In this document: in pieces, positions 34,048 to 45,000 of the stretch
Layout: each line of letters begins with the position of its first letter
Position numbering within the stretch: the stretch's first letter is position 1
Source of the DNA: an uncultured Bacilli bacterium
GTDB lineage: Bacteria; Bacillota_I; Bacilli_A; RF39; UBA660
Direction of reading: 5' to 3'
Length of the DNA stretch: 60,200 bases
Assembly: GCA_934101225.1 (NCBI GenBank)
Contig: CAKOQK010000005.1
Coordinates: 1-60,200, forward strand
Made by a program: the position numbers and the translations under genes
The notes under the pieces: generated by a model
Told to the model about the DNA's origin: nothing
The model's database searches: none
The model's input: only the letters and a program-made list of their open reading frames with translations

Positions 34048-35749
34048 AATCGATAAAACCACTGAAAAAGCATTAAATGACAGATACATCGAAGTAGAGA
34101 AAGATTATAAAGATTTATTTAATTCATCAATTGAATTAGATGATAGTATATCTATTGCAGATGAAATAACATACATGGAAATACTTATAGATAAATTTAT
34201 ATATGAAAATAAAGACTTAATAAATAAATTGAAAAAACAGTTAGATATAATAGCTTTTAATGAAATAATTGATGCAATGGAGCAACAGGAAAAAATATCA
34301 AATCTTAAAAAAATAAAAATGTACTATCTTATATTTAACAAATATGGACGAAATCTAATTACCAAAGACGATTTTAATGACCTATATCAAATAATATTTA
34401 ATGTATATACTTATTTCCCTATTAGTAGTGGTTTCACAGAGTATTTTAATAAGAAAGCAAATAAAGACGAACTAATATTATATAGTAAAATAATAAAAGG
34501 TAAATCTGAAGCATTCATACTAAAACAATCAAAAATATTTGAAGCAAATAAAGTTAGCGATAAAGCTTATAGTTTGTTCCTGAAAATTTTCAATTTAACC
34601 GAAAGTGATGAAATTTATAAAAATATATTTATATATGATGATTTTAATATTAAATTTTTTCCAAATGTAGAATTGCTTTTATCGTTAGATTTTGTAGATG
34701 GTATTGATAAGTATTTTGATAAAAAAGCATTTGACAATCTTCTTAAAATATTTGATAAAGAGCCTTGGATTAGCAAAAATGTCTTAAAAAAAGACTATTA
34801 TAAATATGTTTTGGGTTTATGTACCAATCCTAGTTCAGAACAAGAAAATAGTGAAGAAAAAAAACAATCTTCAATAAATATAGGTGAATTGTCATTGTAT
34901 TCCGATTCAGAAGAGATTATGCTTTATTATCTATTATATAAAGACAAAATAAATTTTAATGTTTTGCCATATTTATCAAAAGATTGTGATTTGAGTAATT
35001 TTATCAATTATCGTAGGAATTCTTGCAAACAAGGCAAAGATAAAAGCATTAATATATATATACCAAGCAAAACTAAAACATTATCTTTAAATTTATATAC
35101 TTTTGGAAAAGATGAAAAAAATTTAATAAAAGTGTATGCTAATGAACAATTAGAAAAAATAATAATAGGAAAAGACAACCCATTACTAGAGCAAAAAATA
35201 CAAATAATACTTCCAGAAGGATCTAACTTCATAAGTATTATTTTAAAAAAATTAGAATCTTACGAATTAAGGAAATACGGCTTTTCAGGTACAATTTATA
35301 GACTTAGTAAATGTATTGTATTACCGAATAAAATTTTTTATATGGAAGACAACATCGAAAATAACAAATGGCTTTTTAATTATTTATTTTATTTGTTTTA
35401 TGAAAGTGCATTGAGAATGAATTATTTTTTTAAAAATGAAGCTAATACAGGGTTTATTTTAGGCAATTATGAAGATCCATTTAGTGATTTATTTCGTAAT
35501 TTAATAATATTAGAAGAAGACAATAATTTATATTCTGTTGGCTACCACAATGTGAAACATTATCCCCGAGAATCTTATGATATAAGTGTTAAAATTAGTA
35601 AAGCAAAAGATATTATAGAAGCGTATAAAATTTATATTGAATATTATATAAAAGATCTTAATATATATAAAAAAGAACTAAAATCTCAATTAATGTATGA
35701 AGAAAAGCAAATATCAACAGAGCCAAAGAAATTAATCAAAAAGGCATAG
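33509..35749 (+). CDS. MFWS-family large protein, copy 4 (unknown function)
   Basis: A 746-residue family member. Residues 1-178 are identical to copy 5, while residues from about 500 to the end are closest to copy 1 (YANEQLEKIII, LPNKIF.MEDN.ENNKWLF). This patchwork points to recombination among family members. GGGG lies 8 bases before the ATG. A terminator-like hairpin and TATGATAGAGT box precede it. No recognisable motif. Confidence 0.8.
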   Translation: MFWSNLFKKKNKIFNTEIVNNTSSKIPSFEELTTKEQEYVSNLKEEYLKFYENEDNYINLDNELFNEIKMYQDLALDIMHKDHLGNIVNSIIDSKKLAYYSQKITEINNTLKYKYIALNELRKDKKYLTKHMGLYVLGRRKINILKALDHQMNIINNMFVIADQKIIDYCTCAIANYPKKIDKTTEKALNDRYIEVEKDYKDLFNSSIELDDSISIADEITYMEILIDKFIYENKDLINKLKKQLDIIAFNEIIDAMEQQEKISNLKKIKMYYLIFNKYGRNLITKDDFNDLYQIIFNVYTYFPISSGFTEYFNKKANKDELILYSKIIKGKSEAFILKQSKIFEANKVSDKAYSLFLKIFNLTESDEIYKNIFIYDDFNIKFFPNVELLLSLDFVDGIDKYFDKKAFDNLLKIFDKEPWISKNVLKKDYYKYVLGLCTNPSSEQENSEEKKQSSINIGELSLYSDSEEIMLYYLLYKDKINFNVLPYLSKDCDLSNFINYRRNSCKQGKDKSINIYIPSKTKTLSLNLYTFGKDEKNLIKVYANEQLEKIIIGKDNPLLEQKIQIILPEGSNFISIILKKLESYELRKYGFSGTIYRLSKCIVLPNKIFYMEDNIENNKWLFNYLFYLFYESALRMNYFFKNEANTGFILGNYEDPFSDLFRNLIILEEDNNLYSVGYHNVKHYPRESYDISVKISKAKDIIEAYKIYIEYYIKDLNIYKKELKSQLMYEEKQISTEPKKLIKKA

Positions 35750-35752
35750 ATG

Positions 35753-35887
35753 CAAGTAAAAAAGAGTAGTTAAACAAAACCAAAAGTATCTTAAAATCTC
35801 AAAAAATGTTAACCATGTGTAAATATTTTAAACAAAATATTTTAAACAAAATATACCTAAATGTTAAATTTATTGATATAATTAAAA
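35753..35887. repeat. Direct repeat after MFWS copy 4 (unit 1)
   Basis: About 130 bases starting CAAGTAAAAAAGAGTAGTT and including AATGTTAACCATGTGTAAAT, repeated at 38175-38296 after copy 5. It shows that the duplicated segment covered gene plus downstream region. Contains a short internal duplication (AAACAAAATATTTT). No gene is seen in this 220-base gap. Confidence 0.8.
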
Positions 35888-35892
35888 AACTA

Positions 35893-36511
35893 GTAATATA
35901 TGATAACACAAACATTTGCTTGTGTTATTTCTTTACATGTGATAGAGTATAACTTACTTAAGGGGAATAAATATGTTTTGGAGTAATTTATTTAAAAAGA
36001 AAAATAAAATATTTAATACAGAAATAGTTAATAATACATCTTCTAAAATACCTTCATTTGAAGAATTAACTACTAAAGAACAAGAATATGTTAGTAACTT
36101 AAAAGAAGAATATCTAAAATTTTATGAAAATGAAGATAATTATATTAACTTAGATAATGAACTATTTAATGAAATAAAAATGTATCAAGATTTAGCCCTA
36201 GATATTATGCATAAAGATCATTTAGGTAATATCGTTAACTCAATAATAGACAGTAAAAAACTAGCATATTATTCTCAAAAAATAACTGAAATAAATAACA
36301 CTTTAAAATATAAATATATTGCCTTAAACGAATTAAGAAAAGATAAAAAATATTTAACTAAACATATGGGACTATATGTTTTAGGAAGAAGAAAAATAAA
36401 CATATTAAAAGCTTTAGATCATCAAATGAATATTATAAACAATATGTTTGTTATCGCCGACCAAAAAATAATTGATTACTGTACCTGTGCAATCGCAAAC
36501 TATCCAAAAAA
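35893..36511. repeat. Direct repeat, unit 2: upstream region and first ~178 codons of MFWS copy 5
   Basis: Partner of 33429-34047, offset 2464 bases. Confidence 0.85.
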
Positions 36512-38153
36512 TATAAACAAAAATACAAAATATGTATTAGAAAACAGTTATAATAAAGTAGAGAAAGATTATAAAAAATTATTTAATTCATCAATTAATT
36601 TAGATGATAATCTAACAGCAACCGACAAAGCAACGTATATAGAAATTATAATAGATAAGTTTATATATGAAAATAAAGATTTAATAGATAAATTAAAAGA
36701 ACAACTAGATCAAATTGCAAATAGTGAAATTAAAGATAAAACGATGCAGCAAGAAATAATAGATAATTTAATGAAAATCAAAATGTACTATAATATATTT
36801 AATAAATATAGTCGAAATAAATTAACTCAAGAAGATTTCGAAGATCTATATCAAATAATATTTAATGTATATACGTATTTCCCATTTAATAATGGGTTTA
36901 AAAATTATTGCGAAATTGAAGCAAATAAACAAGAATTAAAACTATATAACAACTTCTTAAAATTAAAATTAGAAATGTTTTTCTTAAAAAAGTCAAAAAT
37001 ATTCGAAACAAATATTATAAACGATAAAATATATGATCATCTTTTGGAAATCTTTAATTCGAATCAAGTAGATGACTGGCAAAAAACAGGCTTACCTAAA
37101 GATAATCTTATAAGTGATTCATTTGATATTATAGAATTTGAAAATTTAGATTTACTTTTAACGTTAGATTACCCAAATGGATTTGATTTATATTTTAATG
37201 AACCACTTATGTTTGAATGGGACAATCTTAATATTTATATTGACAAATATACCATTAGAAAAGAATTTTATAAATACATTTTAGGATCAGATACTTGCAT
37301 AGAAGATAACATATCATGTGATAGCAAAAAATTAAATAAAATAAATAATGATTGCAAATTATTTAGCTTACTGTATAAAGATAAAATAAATTTCAATATC
37401 CTACCATTTTTGTTAGAATCTTGCAGTATAGATAAGCTTGATTGGTACATTTACAAGAGTTGTGATATAAATAAAGATCGTCATATGCAATATCATCAAT
37501 TATATCTACCAGATAAAACGAAAAAACTTTATATAGATTATTCAAAAATTAATGTTGGTTTAACAAAAATTTATCTTAATAATGGTTTAAATGAATTAAT
37601 ATTAGAATTGCCTCCATATGACTCAAAATATAAAGTTGAAGATACGCAAATTATATTGTCAAAAGATTTAGATCCGTTAAATATTAAGATTAGTATGTCT
37701 AACGTATATAATGATTATTATCTTTATCAACTATATTATGTAATTTTTGAAATTTGTGAAGCTATAGTATTACCTTCAATAATATTCTTTTCCAATAATA
37801 ATGAGCACAATAATAAAATAATTTTTAATTATTTGTATCATTTACTTTATGAATTTTTTATGGTTATAAAAGAATTTAAAACAGGTGAAAATTCTGATTA
37901 TTATACTATTTTTAGTGAAATGTTAAATAAACTAGCAACACCATATGAAAAAAATGACCATTTGCCTAGTATTGGCGATCATACATTATTAAATAATCCA
38001 GCATTAAACAACCAGAAAAATTTAAAATACGAAAATAATAATGATATTGAAGAAGCGTATAAACAAGCTATTAAAGATTATATAGAAAAAATTAATAGTG
38101 ATAAAGATTATTTTAATTTTAAATCAGATGAAGAATTTATTAAATTAAAATAG
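35973..38153 (+). CDS. MFWS-family large protein, copy 5 (unknown function)
   Basis: A 726-residue family member. First 178 residues identical to copy 4; the middle (INLDDNLTATDK to EDFEDLYQIIFNVYTYFP) is closest to copy 1; the last 330 residues are its own. The site GGGG lies 8 bases before the ATG. It is the last accessory gene before rpoB. No signal peptide or catalytic motif. Confidence 0.8.
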   Translation: MFWSNLFKKKNKIFNTEIVNNTSSKIPSFEELTTKEQEYVSNLKEEYLKFYENEDNYINLDNELFNEIKMYQDLALDIMHKDHLGNIVNSIIDSKKLAYYSQKITEINNTLKYKYIALNELRKDKKYLTKHMGLYVLGRRKINILKALDHQMNIINNMFVIADQKIIDYCTCAIANYPKNINKNTKYVLENSYNKVEKDYKKLFNSSINLDDNLTATDKATYIEIIIDKFIYENKDLIDKLKEQLDQIANSEIKDKTMQQEIIDNLMKIKMYYNIFNKYSRNKLTQEDFEDLYQIIFNVYTYFPFNNGFKNYCEIEANKQELKLYNNFLKLKLEMFFLKKSKIFETNIINDKIYDHLLEIFNSNQVDDWQKTGLPKDNLISDSFDIIEFENLDLLLTLDYPNGFDLYFNEPLMFEWDNLNIYIDKYTIRKEFYKYILGSDTCIEDNISCDSKKLNKINNDCKLFSLLYKDKINFNILPFLLESCSIDKLDWYIYKSCDINKDRHMQYHQLYLPDKTKKLYIDYSKINVGLTKIYLNNGLNELILELPPYDSKYKVEDTQIILSKDLDPLNIKISMSNVYNDYYLYQLYYVIFEICEAIVLPSIIFFSNNNEHNNKIIFNYLYHLLYEFFMVIKEFKTGENSDYYTIFSEMLNKLATPYEKNDHLPSIGDHTLLNNPALNNQKNLKYENNNDIEEAYKQAIKDYIEKINSDKDYFNFKSDEEFIKLK

Positions 38154-38174
38154 TTAAAGAAAAAAACTAGAAAA

Positions 38175-38296
38175 CAAGTAAAAAAGAGTAGTTAAACAAT
38201 AACAAGATCATCTTAAAAAAATCAAAAAATGTTAACCATGTGTAAATATTTTAAATAAAATATACCTAAATGTTAAATTTATTGATATAATTAAAA
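38175..38296. repeat. Direct repeat after MFWS copy 5 (unit 2)
   Basis: Partner of 35753-35887. It ends just before the rpoB promoter, so the right edge of the accessory insertion is close to 38300. Confidence 0.8.
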
Positions 38297-38304
38297 GAAT
38301 TTGT

Positions 38305-38334
38305 TTGACAAACTCTTTTTTTACTTGATATAAT
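38305..38334 (+). promoter_or_regulatory. rpoBC promoter
   Basis: TTGACA (38305-38310), 18-bp spacer, TATAAT (38329-38334) with TG one base before (extended -10). A leader hairpin CCGG (38351-38354) / CCGG (38362-38365), extended by CTG/CAG, lies in the 5' untranslated region and may be a regulatory site. Confidence 0.88.
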
Positions 38335-38403
38335 TTAGATTGGAACTGTGCCGGTTTTTATCCGGTTATAGCAGAAAAAATATATTGTTTGGGGTGAAAA
38401 TGA

Positions 38404-41400
38404 GTGGCGTACAAAAAAGCTAAATTTGGCGATCATGCCGAGAGAATTACATTCTCAAAAACATCTAATAATTACGAATTGGCAGATTTATTAGATATTC
38501 AAAAGAAATCATTTGATTGGTTTCTAACAGAAGGAATAAAAGAGGTATTTGAAGATTTATTCCCAGTAGAAAGTTTCACCGGAAATATTTCCCTAGAATT
38601 TGGAGATTATTCCTTTGATGAACCTAGATACTCAATTAAAGAGTGCAAAGAAAGAATGCTTACATTCGCAGCACCTTTAAAAGTAGAAGCAAGAGTTTTC
38701 ATTAATGAAACAGGTGAAGTAAAAGAACAAGAGGTTTTCTTAGGTGACATGCCTATGATGACTGAAGCTGGAACATTCATTATTAATGGTGTAGAAAGAG
38801 TTATTCAATCACAATTAGTAAGAAGTCCATCTATTTACTTTAAACGTGAAATTGATAAAAACGGTCGTCCAGTAGTTTCTGGAGAAGTTATTCCAAATAA
38901 AGGAACATGGCTAGAATTCGAGTTAGATGCAAGAGATGTTATCTACGTAAGAATTGATCGTACTAGAAAAGTTACAATCACAACACTTTTAAGAGCACTT
39001 GGATTATCAAGTGATGAAGCAATCAAAGAAGTATTTGGTGAAGATAATTACTTTATCAATAATACATTAGAAAAAGATAGTACTAAAAATACTGATGAGG
39101 CTTTAATTGAAATTTATGAAAAATTAAAACCAGGTGAACCAGCTACCCTTGATAGTGCTAAGAATCAATTAGTAGTAAGATTCTTCGATAAATTTAGATA
39201 TGACCTAGCAAAAGTAGGACGTTATAAATTTAATCGTAAATTAAATGTACTAGACAGACTATTAGGTTGTACACTTGCTGAAAACTTAAAAAATGGTAAA
39301 GAAATAATCGCTAAAGAAGGCGAAGTAATTGATAAAAAACGTTTAGAAGAATTAAGACCATACTTTGCTGATGGATTAAACGTTAAAGAAGTTACAATAA
39401 ATGAAGATTTAGATACATATAACAAGATTCAAGAAGTTGTTGTATATGATAAGAAAGATCCTACTAAGAAAGTTAATATTATTGGAAATGATCAAACTAT
39501 TGCTGAAAGAAGATTAACTATTTCTGATGTGTATGCAGCAGTAAGTTATTATTTAAATTTACTTGCAAATATTGGTAATATTGACGAAATAGATAACTTA
39601 GGAAATCGTCGCGTAAGACAAGTTGGAGAATTAGTTCAAACTCAATTTAAAGTTGGTATGGCTCGTATGGAAAGAGTTATTCGTGAAAGAATGACTACTC
39701 AGGAATTAGATACAGTTACACCAAAAACATTAATAAATATTAGACCAGTAACAGCTGCACTTAAAGAATTCTTTGGTTCATCTCAGTTATCAAAATTCAT
39801 GGATCAAATTAACCCAATTGCTGAGTTAACAGATAAGAGACGTCTATCTTCTTTAGGACCAGGTGGTTTATCAAGAGACCGTGCTGGAATGGATGTACGT
39901 GACGTTAACGAATCACACTATGGCCGTATTTGTCCAATAGAATCACCAGAAGGTGCAAACATCGGACTTATTACATCACTAGCAAGTTATGCAAAAATTA
40001 ATGAATATGGGTTTATTACAACTCCATATCGTAAAGTAGAAAATAAACATATTTTAGATGAAGTAGTTTATTTAACAGCTGATGAAGAAGCAGATTATTA
40101 CATAAGTCAATCAACAATCAATATTGATGAAAATAATAATATTGTTGATGAACAAGTAGTTGCCAGACTTAATGGTGAATCAGTTATGGTTAAATCAGAT
40201 TTAGTTAACTATATTGATGTATCACCATCACAAATCGTTTCAATTACAACAAGTTGTATTCCATTCTTAGATCACGATGATGCAAGACGTGCCCTAATGG
40301 GTTCAAACATGCAAAGACAAGCAGTACCTGTATTAAGACCAGAATCACCAATAGTTGGAACTGGTGTTGAATATGTTGCTGCTAGAGATTCAGGATCAAC
40401 AATCGTTGCTAAAGCCGACGGTGTAGTAGAATACGCTGATGGTAAAAAAATTGTTATTAAAAACGCTAAAGGAAAAGATGAATATTATTTAGCATCATTC
40501 GAAAGAAGTAATGCTGAAAGTAATATTTCTCATAACCCAATTGTTAAAAAGGGTGAAAAAGTTCATCGTGGTGAAGTTATCGCTGATGGACCAGCTACTC
40601 AAAATGGAGAACTTGCACTAGGTAGAAACATGGTAGTAGCGTTCATGACATGCAATGGTTATAACTATGAAGATGCCGTTGTATTAAATGAAAAATTAGT
40701 TAAAGATGATGTTTATACAACATTACATATTGAACATTATGATACAGACTGTCGTGATACAAAATTAGGACCTGAAGAAATTACAAGAGATATTCCAAAC
40801 GTTGGAGAAGATGCTCGTAAGAATTTAGATGCTAATGGTATCGTAAAAATTGGTACTGAAGTACATGAAGGCGATATCCTAGTTGGTAAAGTTACTCCAA
40901 AAGGAATGCAAGAATTAACTAGTGAAGAAAAATTATTACATGCAATCTTTGGTGAAAAAACTAGAGAAGTAAGAGATACTTCACTTAGAGTTGCTCACGG
41001 TGCTGACGGAATTGTTCATGACGTAAAAGTTTATACAAAAGAAAATTCCGATGAATTAGCTCCTGGAGTTTCAAAAATCGTTCGTGTTTATATAATTCAA
41101 AAACGTAAGATTCAAGTCGGAGATAAAATGTCAGGACGTCACGGTAATAAAGGTGTTATTTCCCTAATTTTACCAGAAGAAGATATGCCATACTTACCAG
41201 ATGGTACTCCAGTTGATATTGTTCTTAACCCACAAGGTGTTCCATCTCGTATGAACTTAGGACAAATCTTAGAGTTACACTTAGGAATGGCTGGTAAAAA
41301 ATTAGGCGTTAAATATGCAACTCCAGTATTCGATGGTGCAACAGTTGATGAAATTAAAGAAGAAATGGCTAAAGCTGGTATGGACTTAGATGGTAAAACA

Positions 41401-42081
41401 GATCTATATAATGGACGTACTGGTGAAAAATTCGAAAACCGTGTTGCTGTAGGTGTTATGTACATGATCAAATTACATCACATGGTAGATGATAAAATTC
41501 ATGCTCGTTCAACTGGGCCTTACAGTTTAGTAACACAACAACCATTAGGTGGTAAAGCACAATTTGGTGGTCAAAGATTCGGAGAAATGGAAGTTTGGGC
41601 ATTATATGCGTATGGTGCTGCTCATGTATTGCAAGAAATCATGACAATTAAATCAGATGATGTAGTTGGACGTGTTAAAGTATATGAAGCCTTAGTTAAA
41701 GGACAAACTCCAAAAGGTGCTGGAATGCCTGAATCATTCAGAGTATTAATTAAAGAATTCCAAGCATTAGGACTTAATGTTGAAATGATCGACCAAGATG
41801 GTGTTGCTCATGAATTAAAAGAATTAGAAGCCGAAGAAGATGCTGCATCAGATGCAATTACTATTGATGAAATAGATGCAAAAACTGGTGATATAGTCCA
41901 TAAAAAAGATGCACCACTTCCTGAAAACTTTAGAAGACCTGAAGTAAATGCAGATTTAAATGATAATCTAGAAGATGATTATTCAGATGATGATGAAGAA
42001 GATGAAGATTTCGATGACGAAGAACCTGATTTTGAAGAATTAGAAGACATCGAAAACGGAAATCTAGAAGTGGAGGAATAA
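38404..42081 (+). CDS. rpoB: RNA polymerase beta subunit
   Basis: The 1225-residue beta subunit starts at GTG (MAYKKAKFGDHAERITFSK), 7 bases after GGGGTG; an ATG four bases upstream is out of frame and stops after seven codons. Family landmarks include the rifampicin-pocket region GSSQLSKFMDQINPIAELTDKRR, RDVHYSHYGRICPIE-type sequence (DVNESHYGRICPIESPEG), the GDKMSGRHGNKGV motif and GGKAQFGGQRFGEMEVWALYAYGA. The last 60 residues form an acidic Asp/Glu tail. It has its own promoter and is not cotranscribed with rplL, which is not in the window. Confidence 0.98.
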   Translation: MAYKKAKFGDHAERITFSKTSNNYELADLLDIQKKSFDWFLTEGIKEVFEDLFPVESFTGNISLEFGDYSFDEPRYSIKECKERMLTFAAPLKVEARVFINETGEVKEQEVFLGDMPMMTEAGTFIINGVERVIQSQLVRSPSIYFKREIDKNGRPVVSGEVIPNKGTWLEFELDARDVIYVRIDRTRKVTITTLLRALGLSSDEAIKEVFGEDNYFINNTLEKDSTKNTDEALIEIYEKLKPGEPATLDSAKNQLVVRFFDKFRYDLAKVGRYKFNRKLNVLDRLLGCTLAENLKNGKEIIAKEGEVIDKKRLEELRPYFADGLNVKEVTINEDLDTYNKIQEVVVYDKKDPTKKVNIIGNDQTIAERRLTISDVYAAVSYYLNLLANIGNIDEIDNLGNRRVRQVGELVQTQFKVGMARMERVIRERMTTQELDTVTPKTLINIRPVTAALKEFFGSSQLSKFMDQINPIAELTDKRRLSSLGPGGLSRDRAGMDVRDVNESHYGRICPIESPEGANIGLITSLASYAKINEYGFITTPYRKVENKHILDEVVYLTADEEADYYISQSTINIDENNNIVDEQVVARLNGESVMVKSDLVNYIDVSPSQIVSITTSCIPFLDHDDARRALMGSNMQRQAVPVLRPESPIVGTGVEYVAARDSGSTIVAKADGVVEYADGKKIVIKNAKGKDEYYLASFERSNAESNISHNPIVKKGEKVHRGEVIADGPATQNGELALGRNMVVAFMTCNGYNYEDAVVLNEKLVKDDVYTTLHIEHYDTDCRDTKLGPEEITRDIPNVGEDARKNLDANGIVKIGTEVHEGDILVGKVTPKGMQELTSEEKLLHAIFGEKTREVRDTSLRVAHGADGIVHDVKVYTKENSDELAPGVSKIVRVYIIQKRKIQVGDKMSGRHGNKGVISLILPEEDMPYLPDGTPVDIVLNPQGVPSRMNLGQILELHLGMAGKKLGVKYATPVFDGATVDEIKEEMAKAGMDLDGKTDLYNGRTGEKFENRVAVGVMYMIKLHHMVDDKIHARSTGPYSLVTQQPLGGKAQFGGQRFGEMEVWALYAYGAAHVLQEIMTIKSDDVVGRVKVYEALVKGQTPKGAGMPESFRVLIKEFQALGLNVEMIDQDGVAHELKELEAEEDAASDAITIDEIDAKTGDIVHKKDAPLPENFRRPEVNADLNDNLEDDYSDDDEEDEDFDDEEPDFEELEDIENGNLEVEE

Positions 42082-42083
42082 AA

Positions 42084-45000
42084 ATGTTGGAAGTTAATAA
42101 TATTAAAGGTATTCGTATTAGTATTGCTAGCCCTGAAAAGATAAGAAGTTGGTCATTTGGTGAAGTTAAAAAACCAGAGACAATTAATTATCGTACATTA
42201 AAACCAGAAAGAGATGGATTATTCTGTGAAAAAATCTTTGGACCTACAAAAGATTTTGAATGTTCATGTGGTAAATATAAAAGATTAAGATATAAAAACG
42301 TAGTTTGTGATAGATGTGGTGTAGAAGTTACTCGTTCTAAAGTACGTCGTGAACGTATGGGACACATAGAGCTTGCTGCACCTTGCTCTCACATCTGGTT
42401 CTTCAAAGGTGTTCCATCAAAAATGGGATTAGTACTAGATATGTCTCCAAGAGAACTTGAAGAAGTATTATATTTCGTATCATACGTAGTAATTAATCCG
42501 GGAACAGCTCCACTAGAGAAAAAACAAACCCTATCAGATAAAGAATATCGTGCATATTATGAAAAATATGGTAATTCATTTGAAGTAGGTATGGGTGCTG
42601 AAGCAATCCAAAAATTATTAAAAGAAGTAGACGTCGATAAAGAAATTGAAAAATTACGTGCTGAATTAGATGGAGCAACTGGTCAAAAACGTATCCGTTT
42701 AGTTAAGAGATTAGACTGTTTAGTAGCGTTCCAAACATCAGGAAATAAACCTGAATGGATGGTATTAGACGTAATTCCTGTAATTCCACCGGATTTAAGA
42801 CCAATGATTCAATTAGATGGTGGTAGATTTGCAACATCTGACTTAAACGATTTATATCGTCGTATCATTAATCGTAACAATCGTTTAAAGAAATTGTTAG
42901 AGCTTGGTGCTCCATCAATAATTGTTCAAAATGAAAAACGTATGTTACAAGAAGCAGTAGATACATTATTTGATAACGGTAGACGTGGAAGAAGTGTAAG
43001 CGGTGCAGGTAATCGTGCATTAAAATCATTATCTTCTATGTTAAAAGGTAAACAAGGACGTTTCCGTCAAAACTTATTAGGTAAACGTGTTGATTACTCT
43101 GGTCGTTCAGTTATCGTAGTAGGACCAAATTTAAAAATGTATGAATGTGGTCTTCCAAAAGATATGGCTTTAGAACTATTTAAACCACATGTAATTAATG
43201 GTTTAGTAGAAAGAGGCCTAGCTCACAACATTAAAGGGGCAAAAAAATTAATAGATAATAAAGATGACTGTGTATGGGATGTAGTTGAAGATGTAATTAC
43301 TGAACATCCAGTTATGCTTAACCGTGCCCCAACATTACATAGACTTGGTATTCAAGCATTCGAACCAAAATTAGTTGGTGGTAAAGCTATTAGATTACAC
43401 CCACTAGTATGTGCTGCATTTAATGCCGATTTCGACGGCGACCAAATGGCAGTTCACGTACCAATTAGTGAAGAAGCTAAAGCAGAAGCAAGAATCTTAA
43501 TGTTAGGTGCTAATAACATCTTAAAACCATCAGATGGTAAACCAATCGTTACTCCATCACAAGATATGGTATTAGGAAATTATTACATCACATTAGAATA
43601 TGCTGGAGAACCAAACGAAGGTAAAGTTTATAAAAATTCAAATGAAGCATTAATGGCTTATGAAAGAAGAGAAATAACTTTACATACAAGAATCGCTCTT
43701 CCAGTTAAATCATTTAAATATAAAATATTTGCAGATGATGTTAAAGATAAATATTTAGTTACAACAGCTGGTAAATTATTATTTAACGAAATATTACCAG
43801 ATACTTATCCATTTATTAATGAACCAACTAAAGACAATATTGAAGGGTTAACACCAAACAAGTATTTCTTAGAAATGGGAACTAATATTCCTGAAGCAAT
43901 TAAAGCTATGCCTTTAACACCAGCGTTTGCTAAAAAGACATTACAACAAATAATTGCTCAAATATTTAAACGTTATAAAACAACAGAAACATCTATGATG
44001 CTAGATAGATTAAAAGATTTAGGATTTAAATATTCTACAATTTCAGGTATCACATTCAGTATTATGGATATTATGACTAGTCAACATAAACAAGAATATA
44101 TTGCTGCTGGTCAAGAAAAGGTTAATAAAATAAATAAACAATTCCAAAGAGGTTTAATTACTGATTTAGAAAGACATAATTCAGTATGTGCTGTATGGAA
44201 TGAAGTAAGAAGTCAAGTAGAAGCAGAGTTAAAAGATATTGCTGCCACAAACCCAACAAATCCAATATTTATCATGATGTCATCTGGTGCTCGTGGTTCA
44301 TTAAACCAATTTACCCAAATGGCAGGTATGCGTGGATTAATGGCTAAACCAAACGGTGATGCAGTAGAAATTCCAATTTTAACATCACTTTATGAAGGAC
44401 ACTCAGTTAACGAATTCTTCGTTAATACTCACGGTGCTCGTAAAGGATCTGCCGACACAGCTCTTAAGACAGCCGATTCAGGTTACTTAACAAGAAGACT
44501 TGTAGATGTTGGTCAAGATATAATTATTAAAGAAGAAGATTGTGGTTGTACATCAGGCTTAATAGTATCAGACTTTATTAACGACAGTGATGGCTCAGTT
44601 ATTGAATCAATGGCTGAAAGAATCGTTGGTAGATATGCTGCTAAAAAGGTTATCAATCCCGAAACTAAAGAAGTTATTGTTGATAAAGGTGAAGCAATTA
44701 CAGAAAGTATTGCAAGCAAGATTGTTAAAGCAGGTATTACAAAAGTTGAAATCAGAAGCGTATTAACTTGTAAGAGTGAACACGGAATTTGTCAAAAATG
44801 TTATGGTTACAACCTAGCAACTGGTAACTTAGTTGAAACAGGTGAAGCTGTAGGTATTATGGCTGCTCAATCAATCGGTGAACCAGGTACACAGTTAACA
44901 CTTCGTACATTCCATGCCGGTGGTGTAGCTTCAGAAGAAGATATCACTCAAGGTTTACCAAGAGTTGAAGAAGTATTCGAAGCACGTCGTCCAAAAGGAA

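Noticed and set aside
38400..38423. ATG at 38400 as the rpoB start
   Set aside because: Its frame stops after seven codons; GTG 38404 gives the conserved RpoB N-terminus and correct spacing to GGGGTG.
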